Of a stretch of DNA of 55,328 nt, positions 8,564 through 18,419 are shown piece after piece. How positions within the stretch are numbered: position 1 is the first letter of the stretch; each line of letters starts with the position of its first letter. A program made the position numbers and the translations under genes. The stretch comes from an uncultured Anaerolineales bacterium. Its GTDB lineage: Bacteria > Chloroflexota > Anaerolineae > Anaerolineales > UBA4823. Where the stretch lies: the NCBI GenBank assembly GCA_937928795.1, contig CALFWB010000116.1, forward strand, positions 1-55,328. Reading direction: 5' to 3'. Below the pieces are notes generated by a model. That model was given only the letters and a program-made list of their open reading frames with translations. It was not told the origin of the DNA and did no database searches.

Positions 8564-10459
8564 ATGAGCAAGAGGACTTCTTCACTTCCTTCCATGTCTT
8601 CGGTATCCTCAACGCTGCGCTTAGGAGAAGCGTTGGTTCAGCAAGGCTTGCTCTCGCCGCAAGACTTGCAGCGCGCCCTGGAGGTGCAAAGCCGCACCGG
8701 CGAGCGCTTGGGTCGCATTCTGATCAGTTTGGGGTTGGTCAAGCGCCAACAGCTCTATCAAGCTCTTGCTAAGCTATGGCAGATACCCTTTGTCGATCTC
8801 TTGCAAGTCCGTCTGAATCAGAAATTGGCGCAGCGGTTTGACCCCCAAGTGCTGGTGCGGGAGCGATTTTTCCCCTTTGAACTGCAGGATTCTCGCTTGC
8901 GGGTCGCTACCGCCGAACCGCCTTCGCCAGCTTTACTCGAAACCTTGCAAACCATCGTCCCCAATTGTCAGGTAGACCTCTATGTCACCAGCGAGTGGGA
9001 TATCGATTACGCCATCCGCCAGTGCTTTCGCGATCAGATTTTGGACCGCGCCGTTCACGGCTTGTATTACCGCAACCCCCAAGAATGCGCCTTCACCGTG
9101 CTGACTTTTTGGCAGTATCTGGTTCTAGCGCTCCTGATCCTTGCCGTGATGTTGGGGCTCTATTTTGCTACCCGCCCCACCCTAATCGGGCTGAACTTTC
9201 TAGTCAACCTCGCCTTCTTGGGAAGCATCCTCTTCAAGTTTGTGGTTGCCCTAGGCGGGGCAAAGAGCGAACAAGTCCAACCGATCAGCCCCGCAGAAGT
9301 TGCTTCCCTCAACGAAGACGACCTCCCTACATACACAATCCTCGTGCCAGCCTATCGAGAGGCAAAAGTGATCCCACTGCTGCTGAACAATTTGCAGCGC
9401 TTGGACTACCCAGCGGCAAAGTTGGAGATCCTTTTGTTACTTGAAGAAGACGATCACGAGACCATCCAAGCAGCCCGGGCGGCAAAGCCTCCAGAACAGG
9501 TGACGTTTGTTTTCATCCCCAAAGGGCAACCGCAAACGAAGCCCAAAGCCTGCAATGTCGGGCTGTTCTTCGCCCGTGGCGAGTATTTGGTGATCTATGA
9601 TGCCGAAGACCGCCCTGACCCCGATCAGCTAAAAAAAGCTGTAATCGCTTTCCGCAAGGGCCCACCCAATCTCGTCTGCGTTCAAGCGGCGCTCAACTAC
9701 TTTAACTATAACGAGAACTTTTTGACACGCATGTTCACCTTAGAGTATTCCTACTGGTTCGACTACATGCTGCCCGGTTTGGATCGCCTGCGCTTGCCCA
9801 TTCCCTTAGGCGGCACCAGCAACCACTTTCGCACAGAAGTCCTACGCCAGTTGGGCGGGTGGGACCCTTATAACGTGACCGAAGATGCCGATCTCGGTAT
9901 TCGCGCCGCTGCCAACGGCTACGGGGTTGGTGTGATTAACTCCACCACCTACGAAGAAGCGAATAATCATCTCTGGAATTGGATCCGCCAGCGTTCGCGT
10001 TGGATCAAGGGCTACATTCAAACCGTCTTGGTGCACAGTCGCAATCCTTTTGCACTGCTAAAGCGGGCTGGCTTGCGCAACACGTTTGGCTTCTTAATGC
10101 TGATCGGTGGCACACCGCTGACCTTTATGGCAGCCCCTATCCTGTGGGTCTTCTATCTGCTGTTCTTGCTGACCGGGACGCGCGCCCTCGATTTCCTCTT
10201 CCCACCCCTTGTCCTCTATATCAGCCTGTTCAACTTGCTTTTCGGCAATGGCTTGATGATCTATCTCAATATGCTGGCAGTCTTCAAACGCCATTATTAT
10301 TCGCTCCTTTTCTACACGTTCCTTAACCCGATCTACTGGGTTTTACACTCCATTGCCGCTTATAAAGCGTTTTGGCAATTGCTAACCCGACCTTTCTACT
10401 GGGAGAAGACGATCCATGGCATCAGTCGAGAGCTTCAGGTCTCTCGCCAGACCCCCTAA
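8564..10459 (+). CDS. MshEN domain fused to membrane GT2 polysaccharide synthase
   Basis: The product is 631 residues from the ATG at 8564 (a start at 8594 is also possible; in-frame codons from 8456 overlap bcsB-like coding). Residues 19-42 begin RLGEALVQQGLL and end in Gln, and residues 48-71 begin RLGRILISLGLV: two successive MshEN (GspE N-terminal) c-di-GMP-binding motifs. Helices at about 186-230 lead into a GT2 domain with VPAYRE (261-266), Asp346/Asp349, TED (439-441) and QRSRW (476-480), the full processive-synthase set. Further membrane helices follow. It lies between a BcsB-like gene and a GT-C-like gene. The motifs are seen directly; c-di-GMP control is inferred from the MshEN family. 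No PilZ domain is present. Confidence 0.87.
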   Translation: MSKRTSSLPSMSSVSSTLRLGEALVQQGLLSPQDLQRALEVQSRTGERLGRILISLGLVKRQQLYQALAKLWQIPFVDLLQVRLNQKLAQRFDPQVLVRERFFPFELQDSRLRVATAEPPSPALLETLQTIVPNCQVDLYVTSEWDIDYAIRQCFRDQILDRAVHGLYYRNPQECAFTVLTFWQYLVLALLILAVMLGLYFATRPTLIGLNFLVNLAFLGSILFKFVVALGGAKSEQVQPISPAEVASLNEDDLPTYTILVPAYREAKVIPLLLNNLQRLDYPAAKLEILLLLEEDDHETIQAARAAKPPEQVTFVFIPKGQPQTKPKACNVGLFFARGEYLVIYDAEDRPDPDQLKKAVIAFRKGPPNLVCVQAALNYFNYNENFLTRMFTLEYSYWFDYMLPGLDRLRLPIPLGGTSNHFRTEVLRQLGGWDPYNVTEDADLGIRAAANGYGVGVINSTTYEEANNHLWNWIRQRSRWIKGYIQTVLVHSRNPFALLKRAGLRNTFGFLMLIGGTPLTFMAAPILWVFYLLFLLTGTRALDFLFPPLVLYISLFNLLFGNGLMIYLNMLAVFKRHYYSLLFYTFLNPIYWVLHSIAAYKAFWQLLTRPFYWEKTIHGISRELQVSRQTP

Positions 10460-11915
10460 AGCCCAAGACAAGACTGCTGAAATTTCAGCCCAAGACCTCA
10501 CACTTGGGCAACATCTGCTCTTTAGTTTGATCCTTGCCTTGCCTTTTATCGGCTTGAGCCTCCTGGCGGCTCAAGCGGGTTTTTTGAGCAACCAACATGC
10601 CCATCTGATCGCTAAAGTCCTCCAGGCAATAGAACATCGCCGCTTGGAGCTGATCGGCTTTACCTATCCGCCGTTGCCTTTTCTGCTCACCGCCTTGTGG
10701 CCTCATCCCCTAACTCCATCGATCATCGCTTCGTTAGCGGCTGGTGGGACAGCTTGGTTGCTTTTCTACCATTTGCTGAAAATCCCCTTTCCCGCCTGGA
10801 CGAAAGTGCTGTTGCTCAGCGCATTAGCGTTTGCGCCGGCAAATTTGTTCATTGCCACTCAATCGCTGACCGAGATGGCGACGCTCTTCTTATTCCTCGT
10901 AGCTTGGCTGGCTTTCTTGCGTTTTACCCGCTATGGAGAAACCTTCAGTGGCTTTATTTCTGGCTTAATTCTCGGCTTAGCGTTTTACTTCAACGCTTAC
11001 GCGTTATTCTTCAGCCTTCTTTACGCTTTGGCATCGCCGCTCTTTTACGAGTGGCGACGCCTTTCTGCAGGGGAGAGGAAGTGGCAAGCCGATTTGACCT
11101 TGGTGATTGTGGTCAGCTTCCCTAGCCTTTTGGCGTTCTTCTCGTGGGCTTACCTAAACTGGGTTTTCACGGGTAACGCTTGGCTCTTTCTAACCGATCC
11201 AACCGCTCCTCTTTATACGTTTTTTAGCCCCACCGAGCTAACTTCATTAGATTTCTTCGCTACGGTGGCTTATTCCTTGCAAGAGGTCATCAGGGCACCG
11301 CTTTATCTCGTTAGTGCTGTTCTCGTTGCGGTTTATGTCCCAAAACGCTTGCTTGCCTATTTCGCTCCGTTTTGGATGATCGTAGTGGTGCGGATGTTCG
11401 GTTGGAATTACACCGAAGCTATGGCAATTGCGACCTATTCGGTCGTTGCGGTAGCTGGAATTCCGACTCGTACAACTCGCCCTTGGGATAAACTGCTGCT
11501 CGTGATGGCTGTTTTTCATCTTCTCCTCAATCTAAACTCTCCCTATCTCAGCAATGAACTCAAGATTTGGGAAGAGGTGATACGAAGTCAGGACAGGCGA
11601 GCCGGCGATGCGTTGGAAATCCAAGTCGCTGAGTGGTTATGTCAACAGCCGCCCCAATCGATCCTTGCCGACGACCGCGCCGCTTATCGTCTTGTGGCGC
11701 GCTGCGGAGACGCCAAACCGTTCTTGTTACCCGCCGAAGGAGAATTCTTGATGGCCCTTCATGCGCCGGCTCAGTTTGTGAGTTATATCCTTGTCCAGCG
11801 CAGCAGCAATCCTTCGCTTGACCAAGTGAGTCAACGCTATGCTCCTGCGCCGCCGTCCGGGTTTCGGATTGGGGCAATTTGGCAGGATTGGGTGTTGTAT
11901 CAACGGGTGGAATGA
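10416..11915 (+). CDS. Multi-pass membrane protein, GT-C glycosyltransferase-like
   Basis: The 499-residue protein has about ten hydrophobic helices and a short soluble C-terminus. After a roughly 30-residue cytoplasmic start comes a first helix, then a loop reading LELIGFTYPPLPFLL. That layout (TM1, extracytoplasmic loop, long helical bundle) resembles GT-C enzymes of the PMT/ArnT or DUF2029 kinds, though the diagnostic acidic pair is not clear. The ATG at 10416 overlaps the upstream synthase by 44 bases and follows GGGAGAAG; no later good start exists. As third gene of the BcsB/GT2 operon it may decorate or help export the polymer. The substrate is unknown. Confidence 0.7.
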   Translation: MASVESFRSLARPPKAQDKTAEISAQDLTLGQHLLFSLILALPFIGLSLLAAQAGFLSNQHAHLIAKVLQAIEHRRLELIGFTYPPLPFLLTALWPHPLTPSIIASLAAGGTAWLLFYHLLKIPFPAWTKVLLLSALAFAPANLFIATQSLTEMATLFLFLVAWLAFLRFTRYGETFSGFISGLILGLAFYFNAYALFFSLLYALASPLFYEWRRLSAGERKWQADLTLVIVVSFPSLLAFFSWAYLNWVFTGNAWLFLTDPTAPLYTFFSPTELTSLDFFATVAYSLQEVIRAPLYLVSAVLVAVYVPKRLLAYFAPFWMIVVVRMFGWNYTEAMAIATYSVVAVAGIPTRTTRPWDKLLLVMAVFHLLLNLNSPYLSNELKIWEEVIRSQDRRAGDALEIQVAEWLCQQPPQSILADDRAAYRLVARCGDAKPFLLPAEGEFLMALHAPAQFVSYILVQRSSNPSLDQVSQRYAPAPPSGFRIGAIWQDWVLYQRVE

Positions 11916-11931
11916 GTAAGGAAAAACGACC

Positions 11932-12009
11932 GTGTGCACTCAAAAGTTGTTGGCAACATTGCTTTGTAGGACAACTCATTGAGTTGTCCTACAACTTTTG
12001 CGTGGACAC
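11932..12009 (+). mobile_element. 78-bp MITE-like element, copy 2
   Basis: This is a consensus copy: left end GTGTGCACTCAAAAGTTGT, right end TTTTGCGTGGACAC. It is flanked by 9-bp direct repeats AAAACGACC (11923-11931) and AAAACGATC (12010-12018), which differ at one base. It lies 16 bp after the GT-C-like gene stop and ends 17 bp before the -35 box of rpoC. Confidence 0.92.
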
Positions 12010-12026
12010 AAAACGATCAAAAAACC

Positions 12027-12054
12027 TTGACGCGCGCAAAGGACAAGGTATAAT
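12027..12054 (+). promoter_or_regulatory. Sigma-70 type promoter for rpoC
   Basis: TTGACG (12027-12032) and TATAAT (12049-12054) are separated by 16 bases. The -10 box is perfect and the -35 box matches 5 of 6. Transcription would begin near 12061, giving a leader of about 260 nt before rpoC. I recognise no riboswitch or ribosomal-protein site in that leader (12061-12318) and no convincing gene in it. Confidence 0.8.
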
Positions 12055-12318
12055 ACCAGCAAGTGTTAGCCAAAATGTTCAAGCTTCAGATGAGCGCTTG
12101 AGGAAAAAGTCTCGAGTGCTTGTCTTTGTTTGTCTCTGAAAGCGATAGACTTTTGTGAAGGACAGAGTTTCGACAGGTAGTGGTGCAACAAATTCCCCAC
12201 CGCTGTCCCCTGACAACCGAGGTTTGGCTACACGTGAAAAGCCCAACTGCTCAAGGTTAGGGTCTGGATTGGTTATTATTGACTTTCGCCATAACGGCGA
12301 GGATTTAGGAGGCACTGA

Positions 12319-15300
12319 GTGGAAGCAAAGGGACTTAAAGCGTTAAGAATTAGCCTAGCTTCTCCAGAGACCATTCGCAGTTGGTCTTACGGAGAGGTGC
12401 TGAAACCCGAAACGATCAACTACCGGCGCTTGCGCCCTGAGAAAGATGGTTTATTTTGCGAAGCCATTTTCGGTCCTACCCGAGATTGGCAATGTTATTG
12501 CGGGAAATATAAAAACCCGCGCTATAAGGGCATTGTTTGCGATAAGTGCGGCGTTGAGGTGACCCGCTCTTCGGTACGTCGGGAGCGCATGGGGCATATC
12601 GAACTAGCTGCGCCGGTCGCCCATGTCTGGTACACCCGCCGTATCCCCTCTTATTTAGGTCTCTTATTGGATATTTCGCGGCGTAACTTAGACCGCGTTT
12701 TATACTTTGCGCAATATGTGGTCACCTATGTTGACGAGGAGGCGCGCAAGAAAGCCCTTGCTCGTTTGGAGGATAAAATCACCCAAGCCGAGCGCGAACA
12801 AGCTGCCCGCATCAACCAGCAAATTGCCGAGATCAAAGCCGAACGCGATCGGGAGCTCAGAGAACTACAGGAACGCAAACACCAATTGGAAACGCACTTT
12901 GAGGAACAGTTGGCCGAAAAGCTCGATCCGATTATCCAAGCCGGTCAACGCCTCGAAGCCAGCCTGAAAGAACAACTGGGCAGCACGGCAAAGTCTGCCA
13001 TTCACTTTCCAGATACCGACATCGTGATTGTAGAAAGCGGCCAAACCATCGCCAACGTCCACCTTGCCAAAGTGCAAGCGGTCGTCAAGGGGCGACTGGA
13101 AGAGTTGGAAAGTGAAATTAAAGAACAAAAGCAATTCGAACTCGATCGGATCGCTGCAGATATTGAACGTAAACGCGCCGAAGCCGATTTGAGCATGGAA
13201 GAATTGCGCAGTCAACTGGAAGACCAAGCAGTGGTAGCCCGCGATGAGAACAGCCGTCTGCGGGACGAGCTGTTAGAATTGCGCCCGCTGACCTTCATGG
13301 GCGAGGCACGCTATCGTGAGCTTAAATCGCGCTGGGGGCAAGTCTTTCGAGCCGACATGGGCGCCGAGGCTTTCTACGACATTTTGCGCCGCATGGACCT
13401 CGATAAACTTGCCGAGGAGTTGTGGACTGAAGTGCGCACCTCGAAGAGCAAACAAAAGCGGCGCAAAGCCACGCGCCGCCTGAAGGTGGTGGAAGCCTTC
13501 CGCCGTTCAGGCAACCGCCCGGAGTGGATGATCCTGACCGTCCTGCCGGTTATTCCGCCTGACTTGCGCCCAATGGTTCAATTGGATGGCGGCCGCTTTG
13601 CTACCTCAGACTTAAACGATCTCTATCGCCGTGTGATCAACCGCAACAATCGCTTGAAGCGTTTGTTAGAGTTGGGAGCGCCGGATGTCATCGTGCGCAA
13701 CGAAAAGCGCATGTTGCAAGAAGCGGTCGATTCATTGATCGACAATTCCCAGCGTGGCAAAGCCCTTTCTCGGCGCGGGCGGCGCGAGCTGAAATCCCTG
13801 AGCGATATGTTGAAGGGAAAGAAAGGTCGTTTCCGCCGCAACCTGCTCGGTAAGCGGGTGGACTACTCCGGACGTTCGGTGATTGTGGTCGGACCGAACC
13901 TCAAGCTGTATCAGTGCGGTTTGCCCAAGACAATGGCATTAGAGCTCTACCGTCCTTTTGTGATCGCCCGCTTGGTCTCGCATGGCTACGCAGCCAACGT
14001 CAAAGGCGCAAAACGCTTTATCGAACGCAATCGCCCCGAAGTGTGGGAAGTGCTTGAAGAGGTGATCAAAGAACGCCCGGTGCTGCTTAACCGCGCTCCA
14101 ACCCTGCACCGCTTAGGCATTCAGGCATTTGAGCCGGTCTTGATCGAAGGCAGTGCCATTCAATTACATCCCTTAGTGACAACCGCTTTCAATGCCGACT
14201 TCGATGGTGACCAAATGGCGGTTCATGTGCCGCTCTCCCAGAAAGCCGTTTGGGAAGCGCGCCAACTGATGCTCTCCTCACGCAATTTGTTGAAGCCGGC
14301 CGATGGGGAACCGATCATCAGCCCTTCCAAAGATATGGTCTTGGGCATCTATTACTTATCCAAGACTGATAATAAAACCCATAAAGGCGACGGACGGGTG
14401 TTTGCCGATATGGACGAAGTCGAGCTGGCTTATGAACTGGAACAGGTCGCCCTGCATGCGCGGATTAAAGTGAGGGTGACCACATGGTATGACGATCAGG
14501 GCAACCGCCTTCCCCAAGCCCAAACTCGCTTGGTGGATACAACCGTTGGGCGCGTGCTTCTGAATCGCGTCTTGCCACCTACTATGCAATTTGTCAACCG
14601 CGAGTTAGACAAAGGTGGCATCAAAGATTTGATCGCCGAACTTTACGAGGTGTGCGGCGAAGAAATGACCCCTGACGTTGCGGATGCGATCAAGGATATT
14701 GGCTTCAAGTATGCGACGCGTTCGGGTTATACCCTCGCTGTTTCAGATATTACTATCCCACCAGAAAAACCAGCCATCATCGAAAACGCCCTTCGGGAAC
14801 AAGAAGCCGTGGAGCGAGATTTCCGCCGCGGTTTGCTCACCGAGCAAGAAAAGAATGAACGCGTGATTCAAATTTGGCAGCAAACTACCGCTCAAGTGGC
14901 TGAGGCTGTCAAAGCGCGCATGGACCCGCACGGTAACCTTGCCGCCCAAGCTATCTCCGGGGCAACCAAAGGCGGCTTTGGTCCGATTTCCCAACTAGCG
15001 GGCATGCGCGGCTTAATGGCAGATCCATCTGGGCGCATCATCCCTCTGCCCATTCGCTCGAACTTCCGCGAAGGACTGACGGCGTTGGAGTACTTTATCT
15101 CCACCCACGGCGCTCGGAAAGGTTTGGCAGATACCGCCTTGCGCACGGCGGATGCCGGTTACCTGACCCGCCGGCTGGTGGATGTTGCCCAAGATGTGAT
15201 TGTCAACGACGAAGATTGCGGAACGCAAGAAGGGATTTATATCCGTCGCAGTGACGATATTGCCGGGCAGTCCATGAGCAGCCGCCTATACGGGCGGGTC

Positions 15301-16593
15301 GCCGCTGAGCGGGTTGTTGATCCGCAGACCGGTGAAGTCTTAGCCGAACGAGATGATCTACTGGATCATCCGATTGTGCGGCGCATCGTTGCCTCCAACA
15401 TCCAAGAAGTCAAGGTGCGTTCCCCGTTGACCTGTGAGTTATTGCATGGCATCTGTGCCAAATGTTATGGTTTGGATTTGGGGCGCGGTAAGATGGTGGA
15501 GGTTGGCACTGCGGTGGGAATCGTGGCGGCTCAATCAATCGGTGAACCCGGTACGCAGCTAACCCTGCGCACCTTCCATACCGGTGGTGTGGCTGCCGGC
15601 GGTGACATCACGACCGGTTTGCCGCGCGTGGAAGAGCTGTTTGAGGCGCGCCGCCAACCCAAAGGCGAAGCTACGGTATCGGAGATCGGCGGTGTGGTTT
15701 CCATTATGCAATCAGACCGCTATAGCGACCTGCGTGAAGTACACGTGCGTAGCTCGCAACTGATCGAAGAGCCTTATGACATCCCTGAAGATTGGACCAT
15801 CGCCGTCGAAGATGGCGGTGAGGTTAGCCAAGGGGATGTGATTGCTTACGCGAATGAAGCTACCACCATCGTCGCCCAGAACGGTGGCCGCGTGCGCATT
15901 GAGGACAAGCGGGTCATTGTCTCCCGCGAAGTGACCGAAGATGTCACCTATGAAATCCCCAGCACAGCGCGTTTGCTGGTCAAAGATGGTGATCACGTCG
16001 AGCCCGGTCAACCCCTAACCGAGGGTTCTCTCAACCCCCATCGCATCTTGCGCATTCAAGGCCGCGAAGCTTGTCAGATGTATCTGCTCTCTGAGGTGCA
16101 AAAGGTCTATCGCTCGCAAGGTCAGAACATCAACGACAAACACTTCGAGGTCATCATCCGCAAGATGATGTCCAAGGTGCAAATCATCCGCCCCGGCGAT
16201 AGCGATTACTTGCCCGGCGATTTGGTTGATCGTCTTGAACTGAAGCAGAAAAACGAGGAGTTGTTAGCACAAGGCAAACGCATTGCTCGTTCGGTAGATG
16301 TTCTCTTGGGGATTACCAAAGCCTCGCTCAGCACCGAATCGTTCCTTTCAGCCTCCTCCTTCCAGCATACGATCAAAGTATTGGCAGGAGCAGCCATTGC
16401 ATCAGCTAAAGACCCACTTTACGGCTTGAAGGAGAACGTGATTATCGGTAAATTGATCCCGGCCGGCACCGGTTTTGAGCGTGGGCGCTTTGACCCCGAC
16501 CAGCAAGTCTATTTTGACGATGGGGGAGCTGGTGACGGCGGTGAACGTCGTCCGGAGGCGCGTCCGGATTTTATCAGTTCCTACATCGATTAG
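12319..16593 (+). CDS. rpoC: RNA polymerase beta' subunit
   Basis: RpoC carries the catalytic magnesium site of RNA polymerase. The product is 1424 residues from a GTG start with an AGGAGG site 6 bases upstream. The N-terminal zinc-ribbon reads CYCGKYKN then CDKCG (near residues 55-75). The catalytic NADFDGDQ starts at residue 625. The bridge-helix/trigger-loop part includes [18 protein letters not shown], and a second zinc site has [14 protein letters not shown] helical, charged segment of about 190 residues (about 140-330) separates the zinc ribbon from the clamp/lid region and should form a coiled coil. rpoB does not precede it: the upstream gene is a membrane glycosyltransferase, and rpoC has its own promoter and terminator. 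The assignment is certain. Confidence 0.99.
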   Translation: MEAKGLKALRISLASPETIRSWSYGEVLKPETINYRRLRPEKDGLFCEAIFGPTRDWQCYCGKYKNPRYKGIVCDKCGVEVTRSSVRRERMGHIELAAPVAHVWYTRRIPSYLGLLLDISRRNLDRVLYFAQYVVTYVDEEARKKALARLEDKITQAEREQAARINQQIAEIKAERDRELRELQERKHQLETHFEEQLAEKLDPIIQAGQRLEASLKEQLGSTAKSAIHFPDTDIVIVESGQTIANVHLAKVQAVVKGRLEELESEIKEQKQFELDRIAADIERKRAEADLSMEELRSQLEDQAVVARDENSRLRDELLELRPLTFMGEARYRELKSRWGQVFRADMGAEAFYDILRRMDLDKLAEELWTEVRTSKSKQKRRKATRRLKVVEAFRRSGNRPEWMILTVLPVIPPDLRPMVQLDGGRFATSDLNDLYRRVINRNNRLKRLLELGAPDVIVRNEKRMLQEAVDSLIDNSQRGKALSRRGRRELKSLSDMLKGKKGRFRRNLLGKRVDYSGRSVIVVGPNLKLYQCGLPKTMALELYRPFVIARLVSHGYAANVKGAKRFIERNRPEVWEVLEEVIKERPVLLNRAPTLHRLGIQAFEPVLIEGSAIQLHPLVTTAFNADFDGDQMAVHVPLSQKAVWEARQLMLSSRNLLKPADGEPIISPSKDMVLGIYYLSKTDNKTHKGDGRVFADMDEVELAYELEQVALHARIKVRVTTWYDDQGNRLPQAQTRLVDTTVGRVLLNRVLPPTMQFVNRELDKGGIKDLIAELYEVCGEEMTPDVADAIKDIGFKYATRSGYTLAVSDITIPPEKPAIIENALREQEAVERDFRRGLLTEQEKNERVIQIWQQTTAQVAEAVKARMDPHGNLAAQAISGATKGGFGPISQLAGMRGLMADPSGRIIPLPIRSNFREGLTALEYFISTHGARKGLADTALRTADAGYLTRRLVDVAQDVIVNDEDCGTQEGIYIRRSDDIAGQSMSSRLYGRVAAERVVDPQTGEVLAERDDLLDHPIVRRIVASNIQEVKVRSPLTCELLHGICAKCYGLDLGRGKMVEVGTAVGIVAAQSIGEPGTQLTLRTFHTGGVAAGGDITTGLPRVEELFEARRQPKGEATVSEIGGVVSIMQSDRYSDLREVHVRSSQLIEEPYDIPEDWTIAVEDGGEVSQGDVIAYANEATTIVAQNGGRVRIEDKRVIVSREVTEDVTYEIPSTARLLVKDGDHVEPGQPLTEGSLNPHRILRIQGREACQMYLLSEVQKVYRSQGQNINDKHFEVIIRKMMSKVQIIRPGDSDYLPGDLVDRLELKQKNEELLAQGKRIARSVDVLLGITKASLSTESFLSASSFQHTIKVLAGAAIASAKDPLYGLKENVIIGKLIPAGTGFERGRFDPDQQVYFDDGGAGDGGERRPEARPDFISSYID

Positions 16594-16615
16594 CCAGCCC
16601 CACTCGCTCTTTAAT

Positions 16616-16648
16616 AAACAGCAGGTCGGATTCCCCAACCTGCTGTTT
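16616..16648 (+). terminator. Intrinsic terminator after rpoC
   Basis: The 11-bp perfect arms AAACAGCAGGT and ACCTGCTGTTT enclose an 11-nt loop, starting 23 bases after the rpoC stop and running into a short T-rich tail (TTTTGATT). A nearly identical stem occurs at 30959-30988. Confidence 0.8.
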
Positions 16649-16748
16649 TGATTCTCTGCGTCCTTTGTGTGATCTGGCTTGTCTGTTAATCTGTGCCTAA
16701 AATCCACAGCAATTCGCAGCCTGTGTTGTGTTTCCACAGGCTAAAGCT

Positions 16749-16826
16749 GTGTGCACTCAAAAGTTGTTGGCAACATTGCTTTGTAGGACAACTCAATGAG
16801 TTGTCCTACAACTTTTGCGTGGACAC
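16749..16826 (+). mobile_element. 78-bp MITE-like element, copy 3
   Basis: Left end GTGTGCACTCAAAAGTTGT, right end TTTTGCGTGGACAC; the palindrome centre is A instead of T. Flanking 9-bp direct repeats are GCTAAAGCT (16740-16748) and CCTAAAGCT (16827-16835), one mismatch. It lies downstream of the rpoC terminator. The rest of the 16827-17042 gap shows a TAAAAT box at 16991 as the only promoter-like signal before thrC. Confidence 0.92.
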
Positions 16827-17042
16827 CCTAAAGCTTATGTTACGCGTGATAAGTCGCACCAAGCGGATTATCGTAACATAGGCTGCAGCCTGTCTATGGT
16901 TTGCACAGGTGAGATTTATGCTACTTCACATGATTTTCCCATATCGGATGTCTGAAGCCAGCGTTTTTAGGTCAAAATTTAGAATTGCTGTAAAATCCAA
17001 TTCAATCTGGAAAGAATCGCCCAAGCAAAGTATGATTAAGTC

Positions 17043-18095
17043 ATGACAACCCAGCCTTTACTTCAACGTTACCGTTCGTTCTTAGACCTTCCCTCTCATA
17101 CCCAAATCGTTACCCTTGCGGAGGGAAATACCCCCTTGATCCCGATGCCCCGCTTGGCAGACCAGCTTGGGGGCGGCTTTGAGCTTTATGTCAAATACGA
17201 AGGGCTCAACCCAAGCGGCTCCTTCAAAGACCGCGGCATGACGGCTGCCATCAGCGAAGCGGTTGGGCGGGGGGCAAAAACGGTCATTTGTGCCTCGACC
17301 GGCAATACGGCCGCCTCGGCTGCGGCTTATGCCGCTCGAGCCGGCTTGAAAGCCGTGGTCTTAATCCCGCAAGGCAAAGTTGCCGCGGGCAAACTAGCCG
17401 GAGCAGTGGCTTATGGCGCGCAGGTGATCCAAATTCAAGGCTCTTTTGACGATGCGCTTCATCTGGTTGTGGAAATTTGTCAGCGTCATCCGATCGCCTT
17501 GGTTAATTCGCTCAACCCGTACCGTCTTGAAGGGCAAAAGACGGCTGCGTTTGAAATCTGCGATGCCCTAGGCGCAGCGCCGCACTGGCTGTGTTTGCCA
17601 GTGGGGAATGCCGGCAATATCACTTCTTATTGGATGGGCTTTCGCCAATATGATTGCGCAACACAAAGTGGGTTACCACACCTCTTGGGCGTTCAGGCAC
17701 AAGGGGCAGCCCCGCTGGTCTTGGGTCACCCTGTGGATCAGCCGGAGACGGTTGCCACGGCTATCCGCATCGGGCGTCCGGCGCGCGGTGAACAAGCTCT
17801 GCAGGCTGCGGAAGAATCGGGGGGGCGGATCATCGCCGTCAGCGATGATGAGATTCTGGCAATGCAGAAAACCCTAGCTAAGGAAGGGGTTTGGGTGGAA
17901 CCGGCTTCGGCAGCCGGATTAGCCGGCTTTGCTGCCGAAGTCTTAGCAGGGCGCATTAAGCCGAGAGGACAACGCGTGGTGGTAATTTGTACCGGTCATG
18001 GCTTGAAAGACCCGGATATTATTGTGAAGTCGATGCCTACTCCGCAACCATTGGCGGTTGATCTGGCTTTGCTTGAGGAAGCCATCCTAACTTAG
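17043..18095 (+). CDS. thrC: Threonine synthase
   Basis: This pyridoxal-phosphate enzyme converts O-phosphohomoserine to threonine. The 350-residue product is of the short bacterial/archaeal type. Lys62 in PSGSFKDRGM is the Schiff-base lysine, ASTGNTAASAAAYAARAG is the substrate/phosphate loop, and PVGNAGNITSYWMGF is the glycine-rich PLP-phosphate region. VEPASAAGLAGF and VVICTGHGLKDPD close the fold as expected. The start is the ATG at 17043; the ribosome site is weak (AAGTATGATTAAG). It stands alone, with a repeat-filled gap downstream. The related threonine dehydratase is less likely, since GHGLKDPD is typical of ThrC. Confidence 0.95.
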   Translation: MTTQPLLQRYRSFLDLPSHTQIVTLAEGNTPLIPMPRLADQLGGGFELYVKYEGLNPSGSFKDRGMTAAISEAVGRGAKTVICASTGNTAASAAAYAARAGLKAVVLIPQGKVAAGKLAGAVAYGAQVIQIQGSFDDALHLVVEICQRHPIALVNSLNPYRLEGQKTAAFEICDALGAAPHWLCLPVGNAGNITSYWMGFRQYDCATQSGLPHLLGVQAQGAAPLVLGHPVDQPETVATAIRIGRPARGEQALQAAEESGGRIIAVSDDEILAMQKTLAKEGVWVEPASAAGLAGFAAEVLAGRIKPRGQRVVVICTGHGLKDPDIIVKSMPTPQPLAVDLALLEEAILT

Positions 18096-18117
18096 GACGG
18101 CCCTGCATCCGTATCCT

Positions 18118-18257
18118 GCGTTCGGGTAAGAAATTCGCACTTGTCCTTTCAACGGCGCAGCGAGGAGAAATCTTGCCATTTCCATCGAAATTAGAGAGAC
18201 TTCTTGCTTTGCTCTAAGTGACCCACCAAGGTGGTAAGCCGATTTCAAACTCGGGTT
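18118..18257. repeat. Palindromic repeat family B, degenerate copy
   Basis: Outer ends are GTTCGGGTAAG and CTCGGGTTAAG, with the shared core GCGCAGCGAGGAGAAATCTTG at 18155-18175 (approximate). The second half (TTCTTGCTTTGCTCTAAGTGAC) is decayed relative to the copy at 29148-29268. Confidence 0.6.
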
Positions 18258-18310
18258 AAGAACATTCCGAATTCTTAGCTGCGAATTTGCTGAGCTTCAC
18301 GAAAAAATCG

Positions 18311-18403
18311 ACGTGAGTTTGTATGGACCAGCGTGCGAGTCGGTTTGAATTTGCGTGAAGTGGCATGAGTTGGTGTGAATCGATGTGAATTAGCGTGAAT
18401 TCG
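18311..18403. repeat. Degenerate 10-bp tandem repeat
   Basis: About nine successive 10-base units follow the pattern GNGTGAATNN, clearest in GTGTGAATCG, ATGTGAATTA and GCGTGAATTC. The array lies between the convergent 3' ends of thrC and the HAD-like gene. It has no coding potential and its function is unknown. Confidence 0.6.
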
Positions 18404-18419
18404 CGACCCCATCGTCACA

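Noticed and set aside
11879..12139. Short open frames running through MITE copies, e.g. reading LKSCWQHCFVGQL
   Set aside because: The same peptide appears wherever a MITE lies because the repeat is open in that frame. There are no consistent starts or ribosome sites.
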